A stretch of DNA of 64,000 nucleotides. Source: Ascidia mentula. Lineage: Eukaryota > Chordata > Ascidiacea > Phlebobranchia > Ascidiidae. A program made the translations under genes and the position numbers. The DNA lies in assembly GCA_947561715.1 (NCBI GenBank), contig OX387201.1:17064001-17128000 (forward strand). Direction: 5' to 3'. Positions 1 through 10,163 of the stretch are shown piece after piece. A model generated the notes under the pieces. The model saw only the letters and a program-made list of their open reading frames with translations. It ran no database searches and had not been told where the DNA came from. The first letter of the stretch is position 1; the number at the start of each line of letters is the position of its first letter.

Positions 1-1
1 A

Positions 2-442
2 AAACCCTATAAATGCACGTTTTGTTCAAAAATGTTCAGCCGGAGTGGAAGTCTAAGCAGACACATTCGGACTCATACTGGAGAGAAACCTTTCAAGTGC
101 GATTATTGCGAAAAGTGTTTTACAGCCAAATGGACACTCCAAGAACACAAACCAACTCATACTGGAGAGAAACCTTTCAGGTGCGATTATTGCGAAAAGT
201 GTTTCACAGCCAAAACGACACTCAAAAACCACAAACTAACTCATACTGGAGAGAAACCATTTAGATGCGATTTTTTCGAAAAGTCTTTCAAAACGTCATC
301 GCAAGTCAAAATGCACAAACGAACTCATACGGGTGAGAAAACTTTCAAATGCACATTTTGTTCTAAATTATTCCGTCAAAAAGGCAGTCTGGGTAGGCAT
401 ATTCGAACCCAAACTGGAGAGTGCCCGCTGACCCCCATGTAA
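2..442 (+). CDS. ZNF-1, C2H2 zinc-finger protein, 3' part only
   Basis: This is an open frame entering from the left edge and ending at TAA (440-442). It encodes five tandem C2H2 fingers joined by TGEKPF-type linkers, so the product is expected to be a nuclear DNA-binding protein. Two fingers look damaged: the fourth reads CDFF, so its second zinc-ligand Cys is Phe, and the last ends HIRTQ instead of HIRTH, losing the final His. It is nearly the same as the 3' half of ZNF-6 (22,723-23,319), including the tail GECPLTPM, and the two share their 3' flanks, so they are recent duplicates. The N-terminus, expected to begin MEHF or MEQF as in the paralogues, lies outside the window. No KRAB, SCAN or other effector domain is visible. 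The target is unknown. Confidence 0.8.
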   Translation, partial: KPYKCTFCSKMFSRSGSLSRHIRTHTGEKPFKCDYCEKCFTAKWTLQEHKPTHTGEKPFRCDYCEKCFTAKTTLKNHKLTHTGEKPFRCDFFEKSFKTSSQVKMHKRTHTGEKTFKCTFCSKLFRQKGSLGRHIRTQTGECPLTPM

Positions 443-1000
443 CGGTTACCGCGTCAATTTAAGCTCGGTTAAAAAATTCTGCTATAGAAAGAACTAATGC
501 TAGCGCAGAATATTGCACAAAAATGTGCCAATCTCACACACCAATCGTAGTTGAACTTAAAACTGTTTTGTTATCGTGCATCTAACGATGGAACCGTTAA
601 AAGTTTTTTTTTATGAACCGCTGTTCCACAATAAACTACCAATGTTGGTTGAATATGGTGCCTTAATTAAAAACATCCCGCTCACCGCAGCTTTGTAGTT
701 AGCACTAGTGTTGTATGTAAAGGATAGTTGGCTCCGCAATGGTAATGTGCAACAACAAGTGTAATATGTATCACATTTTGGAAAATCCAAAATATAACAA
801 ACCTATAAGAGTTTGGAGCATCCCTGGTAAAACATTGTGCCCCAAAAGACTGTTTTGAAACTACAGCTAAAACACTATAGTAGAAAAAACTGATTTGGAA
901 TGTGGCAGGAACAAGAGATCATAAAGCGTTAAAAGTGGTAGTTCAGTTCAAGAGAGTGCAAGATTTTTCTTACAAGGGTAAAAAAATAGCGTGTACTTTT
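443..1000 (+). repeat. ZNF 3' flank block T, copy 1
   Basis: This non-coding DNA follows the ZNF-1 stop and recurs after ZNF-3 (13,384), ZNF-5 (18,484), ZNF-6 (23,320) and ZNF-8 (32,255). It starts with a segment like cggttaccgcgtcaatt. Its conservation reflects block duplication and possibly a shared 3' UTR. Confidence 0.7.
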
Positions 1001-1002
1001 CT

Positions 1003-1160
1003 AAGCATTCGAATCTTCCACGTTTTTACCCAACCAATAAAGAAGAGAGAGAAACCGTGTAAGCACAACATATGTGATAAAGCTTTCACAAATTCAGGCT
1101 ATAAAACCAAGCATATCGAATTTATAATGAAAAAAAAATATCATAAGTTAATTGTTGTCA
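1003..1160 (+). pseudogene. ZF-B remnant, terminal finger exon
   Basis: A short frame contains the finger-like motif CKHNICDKAFTNSGYKTKH, preceded by a T/C-rich stretch ending in caaccaataaag. The same exon-like piece recurs at 9,470, 23,885, 28,300 and 34,110. At 28,316 it follows a good acceptor (accaatacag/GAGAGAAACC), which suggests it was the last exon of a second zinc-finger gene family. The Cys spacing (C-x4-C here) is not canonical and no upstream exon lies next to this copy. I infer a remnant. Confidence 0.5.
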
Positions 1161-1180
1161 TCAGTTATATGCTTATGAAC

Positions 1181-1847
1181 ATCTGTTTCTAAATGCTTAC
1201 GATTCGAACTCACAACCATTATTCAGAAGTGTTGTTTAGTCGTATTTTTATCTAATCATTCCAACCGTCAGTTTGTCACCTCGTGCACTTGTTAGATTTA
1301 AACCCCCGCTTGGAAGTTGGCACGTTTTGAGTTCTCGTCATTTCCCTTTCTGTGTGTTTTATAATCGCCGAACTACACCCTCCACTGCAGATAACAACCA
1401 CTCCGTAAAACTTGTAATCATAGCTCCAAAACTTCTTTTTCTTCCTTTGGCAGTTTAACCTTTAAATATTGATACCTCTTTCAACTTTTCACACGCAGAA
1501 CATTTTACGTACTCGGATACACTCCTACGTACAATAGCAAATATAAAAATATGTAATTACAGAATTATTAACGTTATTTGTCGAGATATTTGGTGTGTTT
1601 TGAAAAAGGCTACATGAAACTTGGCAAGGAAACTGCAGATACTTATAACTTACTTTTACAAACCTGTTTGTCGATTTTGTGGCGTATTATGTCGTTTCAA
1701 ATTGTTTCCAGACAGGCGAAAATATTTTTTTTGCTTTGTCGTCAGCAAAAGTATAGGACTGATTTACATTTACGCTGTAACTTTCAATTGTGAAATCATT
1801 GCTACTATAGGCAAGAAGTTCAAGCAGAAAACACAAAACAAACAAAA
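1181..1847 (+). promoter_or_regulatory. ZNF 5' flank block P, before ZNF-2
   Basis: About 0.65 kb of non-coding DNA sits directly upstream of the ZNF start. It is conserved upstream of ZNF-2, -3, -4, -5, -6, -7 and -8. Landmarks are acgattcgaactcacaacc, gtcacctcgtgcacttgtta and aacctttaaatattgatac. Co-duplication with every ZNF suggests that it carries the promoter and 5' UTR, but no TATA box or initiator can be assigned by eye. Short frames inside it are not conserved in phase and are probably not coding. Confidence 0.55.
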
Positions 1848-2690
1848 ATGGAACACTTTTACTGCAAGATTTGTGAAAAGTCGTTTGAAACCAAAGATTT
1901 ACTGGAAAAGCATGACTTCATTCACACACTGGGGAATCCATTTCTTCACGAAAAACATCAAAGAGCATCCATCAACATCCACAAACGAAAATGTTTTGTT
2001 CGAAAATGTTCAGCCAGAGTGGAAGTCTAAGCAGACACATTCGGACTCATACTGGAGAGAAACCTTTCAAATGCACATTGTTCAAAAGCGTTCAAGCAAA
2101 CAGCACCTCTGAGCAAACACGTTCGGACTCATACTGGAGAGAAACCTTTCAGATGCGATTATTGCGAAAAGTGTTTCACAGCCAAATCAACACTCAAAGA
2201 TCACAAACTAACTCATACTGGAGAGAAACCTTTCAGATGCGATTATTGCGAAAAGTGTTTCACAGCCAAATCAACACTCAAAGATCACAAACTAACTCAT
2301 ACTGGAGAGAAACCTTTCAAATGCACATTTTGTTCAAAAGCGTTCAAACAAACAGCACATCTGAGCAAACACATTCGGACTCATATTGGAGAGAAACCTT
2401 TCAGATGCGATTATTGCGAAAAGTGTTTCACAGCCAAATCAACACTCAAAGATCACAAACTTACTCATACTGGAGAGAAACCTTTCAGATGCGATTTTTG
2501 CGAAAAGTCTTTTAAAACGGCATCGGACGTCAAAAAACACAAACGAACTCATACTGGAGAGAAACCTTTCAAATGTACATTTTGTTCAAAATTGTTCAGT
2601 CAAAAAGGCAATCTGGGTAGGCATATTCGAACTCATACTGGAAAGTGCCCGCTGACCCCGCGACTTAATTTCCACACAAAACCCAACTGA
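1848..2690 (+). pseudogene. ZNF-2, C2H2 zinc-finger pseudogene
   Basis: It starts at MEHFYCKICEKSF, the conserved family start, and ends with the tail GKCPLTPRLNFHTK shared with ZNF-7 (24,846-25,634). Against ZNF-7 there is a net 28-base loss near 1,990 and a 2-base loss near 2,080. The two losses restore the frame downstream, but an in-frame TAA at 2,028-2,030 falls between them. About seven canonical fingers follow, several of them near-identical 84-base units with helix TAKSTLKDH. As it stands only a roughly 60-residue N-terminal peptide is made from the family start, so I call it a pseudogene. A downstream in-frame start could still give a finger array. Confidence 0.75.
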
Positions 2691-3273
2691 CATTATTACG
2701 TTTGTGTAAAGTAATCGGAAACTTATGGCTTGATCTTGATGTGTATGCATGGTTGAACACTTGTTAAATATATATAATTATAAACTTAATGCGATTGATG
2801 CTTTGTGCGTGAAAGCTGTTGTTCGTCGTTGACTGATCATTTATTTGTAGCTTCGACTGCAAATATGCAAAACAGAATGCGAAACGCATTATCCATTCAA
2901 AGCCAGAGTTTTGACAAGTAAGATCAAAGGTTACGTTATATTAGAAATTGAACTAAATCATCCCACATTGTGTAAACACATTCTGTTGGGAATGGTTTCC
3001 GTTTATTCAAATTCTACTCCAACGAATTTCCCATTATTAAAACTATATTTTTAGAAGAAACGGCCACAATCGCTTTCGGAGGTTGACTCAGATATTTTGT
3101 GTTCTGAAAGTTTGTTTATATGCGCTTAGTTTGACAGCATCGACAATGTTAAAATTACAGTCGTGATTTCCAAATTTGCAACCGATAATTTGCTAAATCG
3201 AAGAGTTAAATCGACATGTTCAATCACACAAATTTTCTCACAAACAAACACTTAAATACTCGACAAATATTAT
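2691..3273. other. Shared spacer between ZNF-2 and lysozyme L1
   Basis: No gene is seen here. The stretch matches 25,635-26,287, which lies between ZNF-7 and lysozyme L4. ZNF-2 plus L1 and ZNF-7 plus L4 are therefore copies of one duplicated block (about 1,180-4,680 and 24,050-27,370). Confidence 0.7.
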
Positions 3274-4642
3274 TTAATTGTATCCATTTTGGCGAAAAAA
3301 CTGAGCTCTAGCAACGACATCATTTGAGTAATCATTATGGTTTGTTCCTTTATCCAGTTTGTCCCAGGATGGAACGTTGCGAATGCCAAAGTTGTAAGCA
3401 GCAATTCCGCCTTGCAGTTGCTGATCAAGACTCCAGGTGGGGAATTTTGCTTGGACTTGCAGAACAAAGTTGATCAGGATCTGTGTGCCTTGGAGTACGT
3501 GGGTCAGAGAATTCCAATCTCCTTTCAACTTGTGATATCGTTTGTCAATCTATAACACAACAGTTTCTTTGTCACAAATAGTTGACAGAATGCTATATTA
3601 CAACGCAAAAAACATGCATATATACCTTCGTATAAAACAGCCCACAAAAATTTACTAAATAGATTATTTTTTGTGACATATGTGAAAGATGATTCTGAAA
3701 CTTTCAAGTGCCAGATTTCAGGTGTAAGATCATTTAGACAATCAAGAAAGACCACAAATAAAACAAAAACAAGGGTTTTTAAATTTCACAGTCAACTTTT
3801 CTGTGTTTGAAACATTTCAAGCAGGGGACCATGCACGTATGACACATGTTAATTCGTAGGAACTTTTCGGTGGTAATTTTGTATTTTTTCATGGTAAATT
3901 TGTATCTTCTATGCATTCTGATTCACAGTTATATTTTTGTTAGCAATATTGCATTACCTGCATCAAACCCCAGGCGTTTCCATGGTCACCCCAGCCGTTC
4001 ACCAAAGCCTTTCCGGCCCGACTTTCACGACTGATGATTCCTGAAACATGAAAATATTTCCATTACAAATTTCAACACATATCGACCTTATGATTGTTTT
4101 CCCTTTAACCACTGCGAACGTAGTGTGTGTCATAGTCAATACAAACAATATCATACTGTGGGGGCGATTAACATACCTGCTATGACAGCGGGGTCCATGC
4201 AACTGCTTGTGGCTGCCGTTAGTATGATTGACTTGTATCTATTCATTGCGGTAAGATCTGTTGAAGCCATTTCATACGAGGCCGGGACCCCTGCATTGAA
4301 AAACTACTACTGTAAAAACAAAGTACTTGAAAGCAGCGGTATATTATCTTTGACTTTTTTATTCAAAGTTATCAACTCCATGCTTTTCGCACCACAATAA
4401 ACAGAAACTGCTAAAGTAATTGAAGCGAAACAAACCGTCGTAAGTTAGTTTGTCACTTTTTGCTGTTTTCCAAGAAGCACCGGTTGGAGATAGGTTATCA
4501 ATGTTGCCATAGTTTCCGTGGAAGCCAACAGCGTCTGCAAAATAAACACAATCTTACGCAAAACTATACGTTGTACTTTTACCCACAACTTACATTTGGT
4601 ACAGTAAAGTTCAACCAGGAGAATTAGCAATAGTTTGTTCAT
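3274..4642 (-). CDS. Lysozyme L1, goose-type lysozyme, apparently intact
   Basis: This five-exon gene encodes a secreted g-type lysozyme that cleaves the N-acetylmuramic acid/N-acetylglucosamine bond of peptidoglycan. Exon 1 (4,594-4,642) encodes a signal peptide beginning [10 protein letters not shown] and ends in phase 1 at a GTAAGT donor. Exon 2 (to 4,534) carries YGNIDN and TGASWKTA. Exon 3 (about 4,180-4,296) carries [12 protein letters not shown] and CMDPAVIAG. Exon 4 (about 3,961-4,044) carries IISRESRAG, whose Glu is the catalytic residue, and [13 protein letters not shown]. Exon 5 (3,274-3,553) opens with IDKRYHK and ends [14 protein letters not shown]. The Glu and both supporting Asp positions of the family are present. 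The mature length, near 195 residues, fits the family. The gene lies next to ZNF-2. The exon 2 donor is the least certain boundary. Confidence 0.9.
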
Positions 4643-4679
4643 GGTTATACAGTAGTAAACTGTCAACTCCAATCCCGAG

Positions 4680-5560
4680 TCAGGTGTGAATTATTCTTCG
4701 TAAGTCAAGCTTCTTAAGGACGTAACAACTTCCTGGCCCGAAAGCTGGTGCTAGCAATGAGGAAGTTAGGTTGCACTGCGATTGCAAAACCTCTTTGTCT
4801 GGTGCAAAATTTTAATTAGTTGCAAATTTTGTGCCAAAAGCCTTTTCCGATATTGAAATTTCACCAAACAAAGTTTTCCAAAAAATTATTGCAAATCCAC
4901 CTTCGAACATTTAACATAAGACTTACTCATAACTCGACAACCTGCTAGTTATAAGCAGTTCACAGTCAGCGAAAGAGTTTTACCGTAAAAACAAAAATCG
5001 TATGAATTAAAATACGCGCCTTGCTAATGACTTGTAGCTTTAACAGCACCACACCCCTGTCTGAATTTGTTATTCTCAAATCTCACTTGTACTTTGAGAC
5101 CTCGCCCCGAAATTTCAGGAAAAGGGGACTAAGTCAGCGCGTGCGATGCCAATGAACGTGTTTCAATGTAAAATTAAATTTTTGCACCAGACAATGAAGT
5201 AATGTAATCTCAGTGCAACCAAGCTCCCTCAAACCAGCTTTGTGACCAGGAAGAGAATAATCATAGTTGCACAGTGGAAAAATTTCAGTCAGATGGGAAC
5301 TAATCTTACGGTCAAGCTTCTTAAGGACGTAAAAACTTCCTGGTGCGAGTAATAGGGAAGTTAGGTTGCAGTGCAATTGCAAAATCTGTTTGTATGGTGC
5401 AAAATTTTAATTAGTTGCAAATTATGCGCAAAGGCTTTTTCCGTTATTTAAATTTCACTAAGCAAAGTTTTCTAAAAAAGTTATTGCAACCGAGGTAATA
5501 TCGCAAACCCACCAACGAACAATCAACAAGATTTAATATATGACCAACAAACCTGCTGGT
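4680..5560. repeat. Two diverged direct copies of a roughly 0.6 kb segment upstream of L1
   Basis: A segment starting aagcttcttaaggacgtaa (about 4,707 and 5,311) occurs twice in direct orientation with matching downstream text. The same segment also follows L4 (about 27,385) and L5 (about 33,588). In the L4 and L5 copies it leads into a C2H2-like fragment (CKFCGKS or CKLCGKSFFRY), and a decayed version of that fragment is visible here near 4,815. I infer upstream exons of the ZF-B gene, now degenerate. Confidence 0.55.
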
Positions 5561-6324
5561 TAACAGTAAGTGAAATAGTTTTACCGCGAAGTGTTTCAAC
5601 AAAGTAACCTGCACTACATTATTTTTTCATACTGACCAATGCTATTCCAAGCTTAAAATTTGTTTTAAACTTTTTATAAATCAATGACAGTTAATTAACG
5701 CACGGTTAGACTGCTTTATAGTCATCATCTATAGGAACCATTAAATAACGCTATACTTATTTCCTGCCAACATTCTAGTTTAAACTTTTGTGGGCGTCAA
5801 CAACGGTCACGTGACGTAGTTAAACGAACGTGGTCCGACCTTAAAATACTGTACCGACAGCGCCCTCTTGCGTTTTATAAACCGATCAAACTAAACATCA
5901 GTTGCACAAAGGCAACATACCATTGAAATTCCGATTCAAACTCGTAATGCGGTTACGTATTTTGGGATGAGATTTCAACAATGTTGCACGGCGCATAAAT
6001 GATCACAGGGCACCAGCAGTGATAACAAACACTTCATCCGATCATTTACATCATTACATAAATATAAATTGACTCTGTCTTCCAATTAATTATATTTCAC
6101 ACGCTGAATTATATTTCACAATTGGACAACAACGCACCAAAGCATGAAGACTACAATATGATCCAAGCGGTTAAGACTAATCAATATTGCGAAAGTCATA
6201 CCACAACATCCACCATACATCACTTACTTTGTAACCAATTTAACTGAGCAACTACGCATCACTGAAAACTAAAATATAGGCCTAGGTCGAAATTTAAAAC
6301 CAACACCACTTCTAACATCAACTA
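5561..6324. other. Intergenic, nothing recognised
   Basis: I see no open frame of note, no terminal inverted repeats and no match to the other blocks between the 5.3 kb repeat and the last exon of L2. Confidence 0.6.
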
Positions 6325-7647
6325 TTAGTCTTTGTATCCCTTTTCACGGAGGTACTGGGCTCTGGCCACTACGTCGTTGGAATAATCGTTTTTGCTTGTT
6401 CCCACGTCAAAGTTCTTCCATGAGCGGACGTTTATGCTTCCGAAATTGTAGCAGACAACACCGGCTTGAAGTTGACGATGCGAAGACCAGTCAAGAAATT
6501 TCCTTTCCATTTGCTTGTTACAATCGGCCAAAATTTTAGCAGCCTGGGAAATGTGTTCTTTGGAGTTCCATGCACCCTTTGTGGTGTGGTGTCGCTTGTC
6601 AATCTAAACCAAGTGGTTTGTATCTTTATTGTACATGCAATCTAACCCGTGATTCACAATCTCACTTAATAATTCTGTTTACTTTACTGAAGATGAATAT
6701 AAACAATGATATGTTTTCTGCCCCTGAAACTCCAATGCTGGAAAAATATCATTTTTTGTATTTGTGCCTGATATTCTTAAAGTTAAATGTAATAAACCGT
6801 TAAATTGTTTCATACAGATTTTCATTTTTTTGTTGTCAAAACCAAGTGATGGCATTTTAGGCACTTCAGTTGCAAGAAAAACTGGACTAACATCAGTACA
6901 GATTTTTCACAAATAAATAGCAGTAGCAGTTTGAAAGAACCCAAACCTAATTGTTTAAATCTTATAGACTCACCTGCATCAGTCCAAATGCGTTCCCACC
7001 GTCGCCGAACCCGTTCTTTAACATTCTTCCCCCTCGACTCTCCCGGCTCATAATACCTACAGCGATAAAGCTGAATTTGAAACCCCACACATACCTACAT
7101 GAGTTAACAATACTCAAGCTTCATTATCAAGCGCAATACCTGCCAATAGCGCAGGGTCGACGTCGTTTTTTCTTGCAGCACTCAATATCGACGATTTGTA
7201 TCGGTTTACGTCTTCAAGGTCCGTAAATGCCATTTTTCTTGAAGCGCGAACTCCTGGATAATGGGATGTGAGTGACAACGGTTGTAGTGACGTTCATGGA
7301 CTTACCGCTGTACGAAAGTCGATCGCCTGTTGCTGTTTGAAAGGACGCACCGGTGGGATGTAACTTATTAATGTCGCCAAACAAACCTGGACGGGGTGTC
7401 GTGTTCCTTTGACCACCGACTGAAAAACTCAAAACCAATCCTTGGCCAGCACTTGCGATTCTTGTTCCAAAACACGACATTCGGCAACATTGTGTGCAAA
7501 GGCCTAAGCAAACACGGTAACATTTACCTCATTTAACAAAATTGCATGGATACCAAAAACATCAATGCAATTGTTACGTTATTTGATAATAACTTACTTA
7601 CTTTGACAGCAAAGAACCACAAAAAGAATTAAAATGTGCATCTTCAT
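6325..7647 (-). CDS. Lysozyme L2, goose-type lysozyme, divergent and intact
   Basis: The exon plan matches L1 but the sequence is clearly divergent. Exon 1 (7,602-7,647) encodes the signal peptide [15 protein letters not shown] and ends in phase 1 at GTAAGT. Exon 2 (7,306-about 7,509) adds a segment absent from L1, with [12 protein letters not shown], before FGDINKL and TGASFQTA. Exon 3 (about 7,138-7,254) has [12 protein letters not shown] and DVDPALLA. Exon 4 (about 6,970-7,056) has IMSRESRGG with the catalytic Glu and [13 protein letters not shown]. Exon 5 (6,325-about 6,605) starts IDKRHH and ends [21 protein letters not shown]. All expected acid residues are present and no disruption was found. 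The Cys-rich N-terminal segment could form extra disulfides. It is probably an older paralogue that kept its function. Confidence 0.88.
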
Positions 7648-7898
7648 CGGACCGGTAAACATCTTTTCCGTAATCCGAAACAATAAATTCAGTCAAGGCC
7701 TAGCCTACCGAAGCCCATACCATGGTATCTTTGTAATTACTTACGTGTGTTTAATTTGACAGCATCGACAATGTGAAAATTACAGTAGTGATTTCCAAAT
7801 TCACAACCGATAATTTGCAAAATCGAAAACTTTCATCGACATGTTCAATCACACAAATTTTCTCACAAACAAAGACTGATATACTCGACAAATATTAT

Positions 7899-8796
7899 TT
7901 AATTGTATCCATTTTGGCGAAAAATCTGAGACCTAGCGACGATATTATTGGAGTAATCATTATTGTTTGTTCCTTTATCCAGTTTGTCCCAGAAGCGAAC
8001 GTTGCGAATGCCAAAGTTGTAAGCAGCAATTCCGCCTTGCAGTTGCTGATCAAGACTCCAGGTGGGGAATTTTGCTTGGACTTGAACAATAAAGTTGATC
8101 AGGATCTGTGTGCCATTGGAGTACGTGGGTCAGAGAATTCCAATCTCCTTTCAACTAGTTATATCGTTTGTCAATCTATAACACAACTGTTTATTTGACA
8201 CAAACAGCTGACAGAATGATGTATTACAACGCAGAAAACATGCACATATACTATACCCACAAAAGTTATTAAATAGATTATTTTATGTGACATATGTGTA
8301 TGATGATTCTTAAACTGTAAAATGCCAGATTTTAAGTGTAAGATCATTTAGACCATCAAGAATGTCTATACAAATAAAACGAAAATATGGGATTTTAGAA
8401 TTTACGGCCAACTTTCTGTGTTTGAAACATTTTCAGCAGGGCGCCATACGCATATGACACGTGTTTGTTCGCAAGACCATTTTGGTGCTAATTTTGTATT
8501 ATTTTCAATGTAAATTTGTATCTTCTATACATTTTAATTCATACTAATATTTTTGTTCGCAATGTCGGAGAACCTGCATCAAACCCCAAGCGTTTCCATG
8601 GTCACCCCAGCCGCTCAACAAAGCCTTCACGGCCCGACTTTTACGACTGATGATTCCTGAAACATGAAAACATTCAACACATATCGACCTTATGATTGTT
8701 TTCCCTTTAATCACTGCGAACGTGGTGTGTGTCATGGTAAATACAAACAGCATCATACTGTGGGGGCGATTAATATACCTGCTATGACAGCGGGGT
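7899..8796 (-). pseudogene. Lysozyme L3, goose-type lysozyme pseudogene
   Basis: Only exons 5, 4 and part of exon 3 remain. Exon 5 (7,899-about 8,181) is close to that of L1 but has a one-base insertion near 8,115 that shifts the frame, and the motif DYSNDV has become DYSNNI. In exon 4 (about 8,573-8,657) the catalytic motif reads IISRKSRAV, so Glu is replaced by Lys. Exon 3 stops abruptly near 8,796, where unrelated DNA with a tRNA-like head begins, and exons 1 and 2 are missing. Introns still match those of L1. Loss of the catalytic residue, a frameshift and truncation together make this a clear pseudogene. Confidence 0.9.
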
Positions 8797-9404
8797 GCCA
8801 GAAATAATGCCGCCTTGCTATGCGTAAGCATGGCATTACTTCCGCGTTGTCTGATTACGGTGGTGGAGATCCTCTACGCATGTGAAGGCCGCCTGACAAG
8901 TTGCGCGCTTGCGCACCAGTGTACCTTGGCCACAATATACCCCGTGAAGCCAGTGAGCTCCTGTAGCTCAGTTGGTAGAGCGTTGGGCCTGGTTAGCCCA
9001 GGGTTGTGAGTTCAATCCTCACCGGGAGCTTGATTTTTCAGATCTCGCTCCGACTTGTCGGGAAAAGTGGCTGATCCAGCTTGGCTGCGAAGCCTGTGAA
9101 CCTTATGATCAGAATATTAGAGCTGTGATCGCCAAATATAAAGGGCCTGCGCAGTGGGGCGGTCCCGCCTTGCCATGCATTACTTCTGCTATATTAAACC
9201 ATTTAGCAAGTTGTGCAGTGTAGCAAGAGCGAGCAACACAAAACACACGTTTATAAAGTAACGGCGACACAAGAAGTAGGCAATGCACACTTCAATGCGC
9301 AGGCGAACAGTGCGCTCGCCATAAGCCTATAAACAAGTGTGCAAAAAACAACTATTTGTTTCGAGATTAAAGTTTGTACTGTAACATCACCGTAATTACC
9401 CTGC
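8797..9404. mobile_element. Insertion or replacement replacing the 5' half of L3, with SINE-like core
   Basis: This DNA replaces the 5' half of L3 and runs up to the ZF-B remnant. A related sequence of about 25 bases, cgccttgctatgc...cattacttc, occurs near 8,810 and again near 9,166, in direct orientation, on either side of a tRNA-like stretch. That suggests a tRNA-derived retroposon, although the boundaries are not clean. The rest (9,190-9,404) shows no feature. Confidence 0.45.
8957..9029 (+). other. tRNA-like head, probably of a SINE
   Basis: This 73-base stretch can fold as a tRNA. It has a seven-pair acceptor stem (GCTCCTG with CGGGAGC), a D arm with the A-box tagctcagttggtagagc, and a T arm GTGAG-TTCAATC-CTCAC. 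The anticodon arm needs either a nine-base loop or a sixth pair, and one base too many lies between arms. The loop CTGGTTA would give anticodon GGT. The odd arm and its position inside inserted DNA favour a SINE promoter or tRNA pseudogene over a working tRNA. Confidence 0.6.
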
Positions 9405-9640
9405 TGATACACAATGCCGATAAACCTTTCAAGAGTAAGTTTTGCTTAAACATACATGCCCAGAAAAGCACTCGAATCTTCCACGTTTTTACCCAACCAA
9501 TACATTAGAGAAACCGTGTACAACATATGTGATAAAGCATCCACAAGTTCAGGCAATCAACCAAAGCATATCCGAATCTATAATGAAAGAAAAACAAACA
9601 TTATAAGTGAATTGTTGCCATCACTTATATGCTTATCCTT
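9405..9640 (+). pseudogene. ZF-B remnant, penultimate and terminal exon pieces
   Basis: The end of one exon (cacaatgccgataaacc, then a gtaagt donor near 9,433) is followed by the terminal-finger piece with NICDKASTSSGNQPKH. The same pair occurs at 28,210-28,400 and 34,040-34,235. Without the upstream fingers this is a fragment. Confidence 0.5.
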
Positions 9641-9652
9641 ATATTGACATTT

Positions 9653-10150
9653 AATTTTAAATGTTACTACAACAACTTTGTGTCCACGCTTCTAGTTTCA
9701 GAAAACAAGTTTCGCTTTTTATTAAGGCATCTTCAGTCCTACAAACAAAATAAACAGAAAAGACATAGTTAGATGCTAAAAATGATAAAACGATAAAACT
9801 GGCCGAACAGTAGAAACCTCTGGTGCTAACATACTGGACGACGCTCTGATCAGATGTTACAAGTGACCTACTTTTTGATCACCACAGGCGTACATTGGTT
9901 AATCAGGTGAAACAACGATAAATAGTTTGTAATAAAGAAATCAAATCAAATCAAATGGGCGGGGCTCTCGTAACTGACGGTAAAATTAATTTTTGAATGT
10001 TGATTTTAGCGTTTAAGTGTTTGTGTCATATGTCATCGTATATGTCCAATTGGTCCGTGGGCGGTTGTTGCAAAAACACAACAGTTGTTGTTGTTGTGAA
10101 AGAAGTGCTGCTGGTTAGGTAGATTTCATGTAGTAAAAACAATTTATTGC
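9653..10150 (+). mobile_element. Short retroposon R, copy 1
   Basis: A non-coding insertion of about 498 bases is flanked by the 13-base direct repeat tatattgacattt (9,640-9,652 and 10,151-10,163). The empty site is visible at about 15,225 and 34,270. Copies also occur at 28,463-28,955 and, inverted, at 37,988-38,441. Target duplications of 12 to 13 bases point to LINE-type integration of a non-autonomous retroposon. No tRNA or 5S promoter is obvious. Related text near both ends includes cacgcttct. Confidence 0.75.
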
Positions 10151-10163
10151 TATATTGACATTT

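Noticed and set aside
7773-8198. A 141-residue plus-strand frame over lysozyme L3
   Set aside because: It is the antisense of exon 5; the minus-strand exon has splice signals and family motifs.
8957-9029. A working tRNA-Thr (anticodon GGT) gene
   Set aside because: The anticodon arm is irregular and the sequence lies within inserted DNA with flanking repeats, so a SINE head or pseudogene is more likely.
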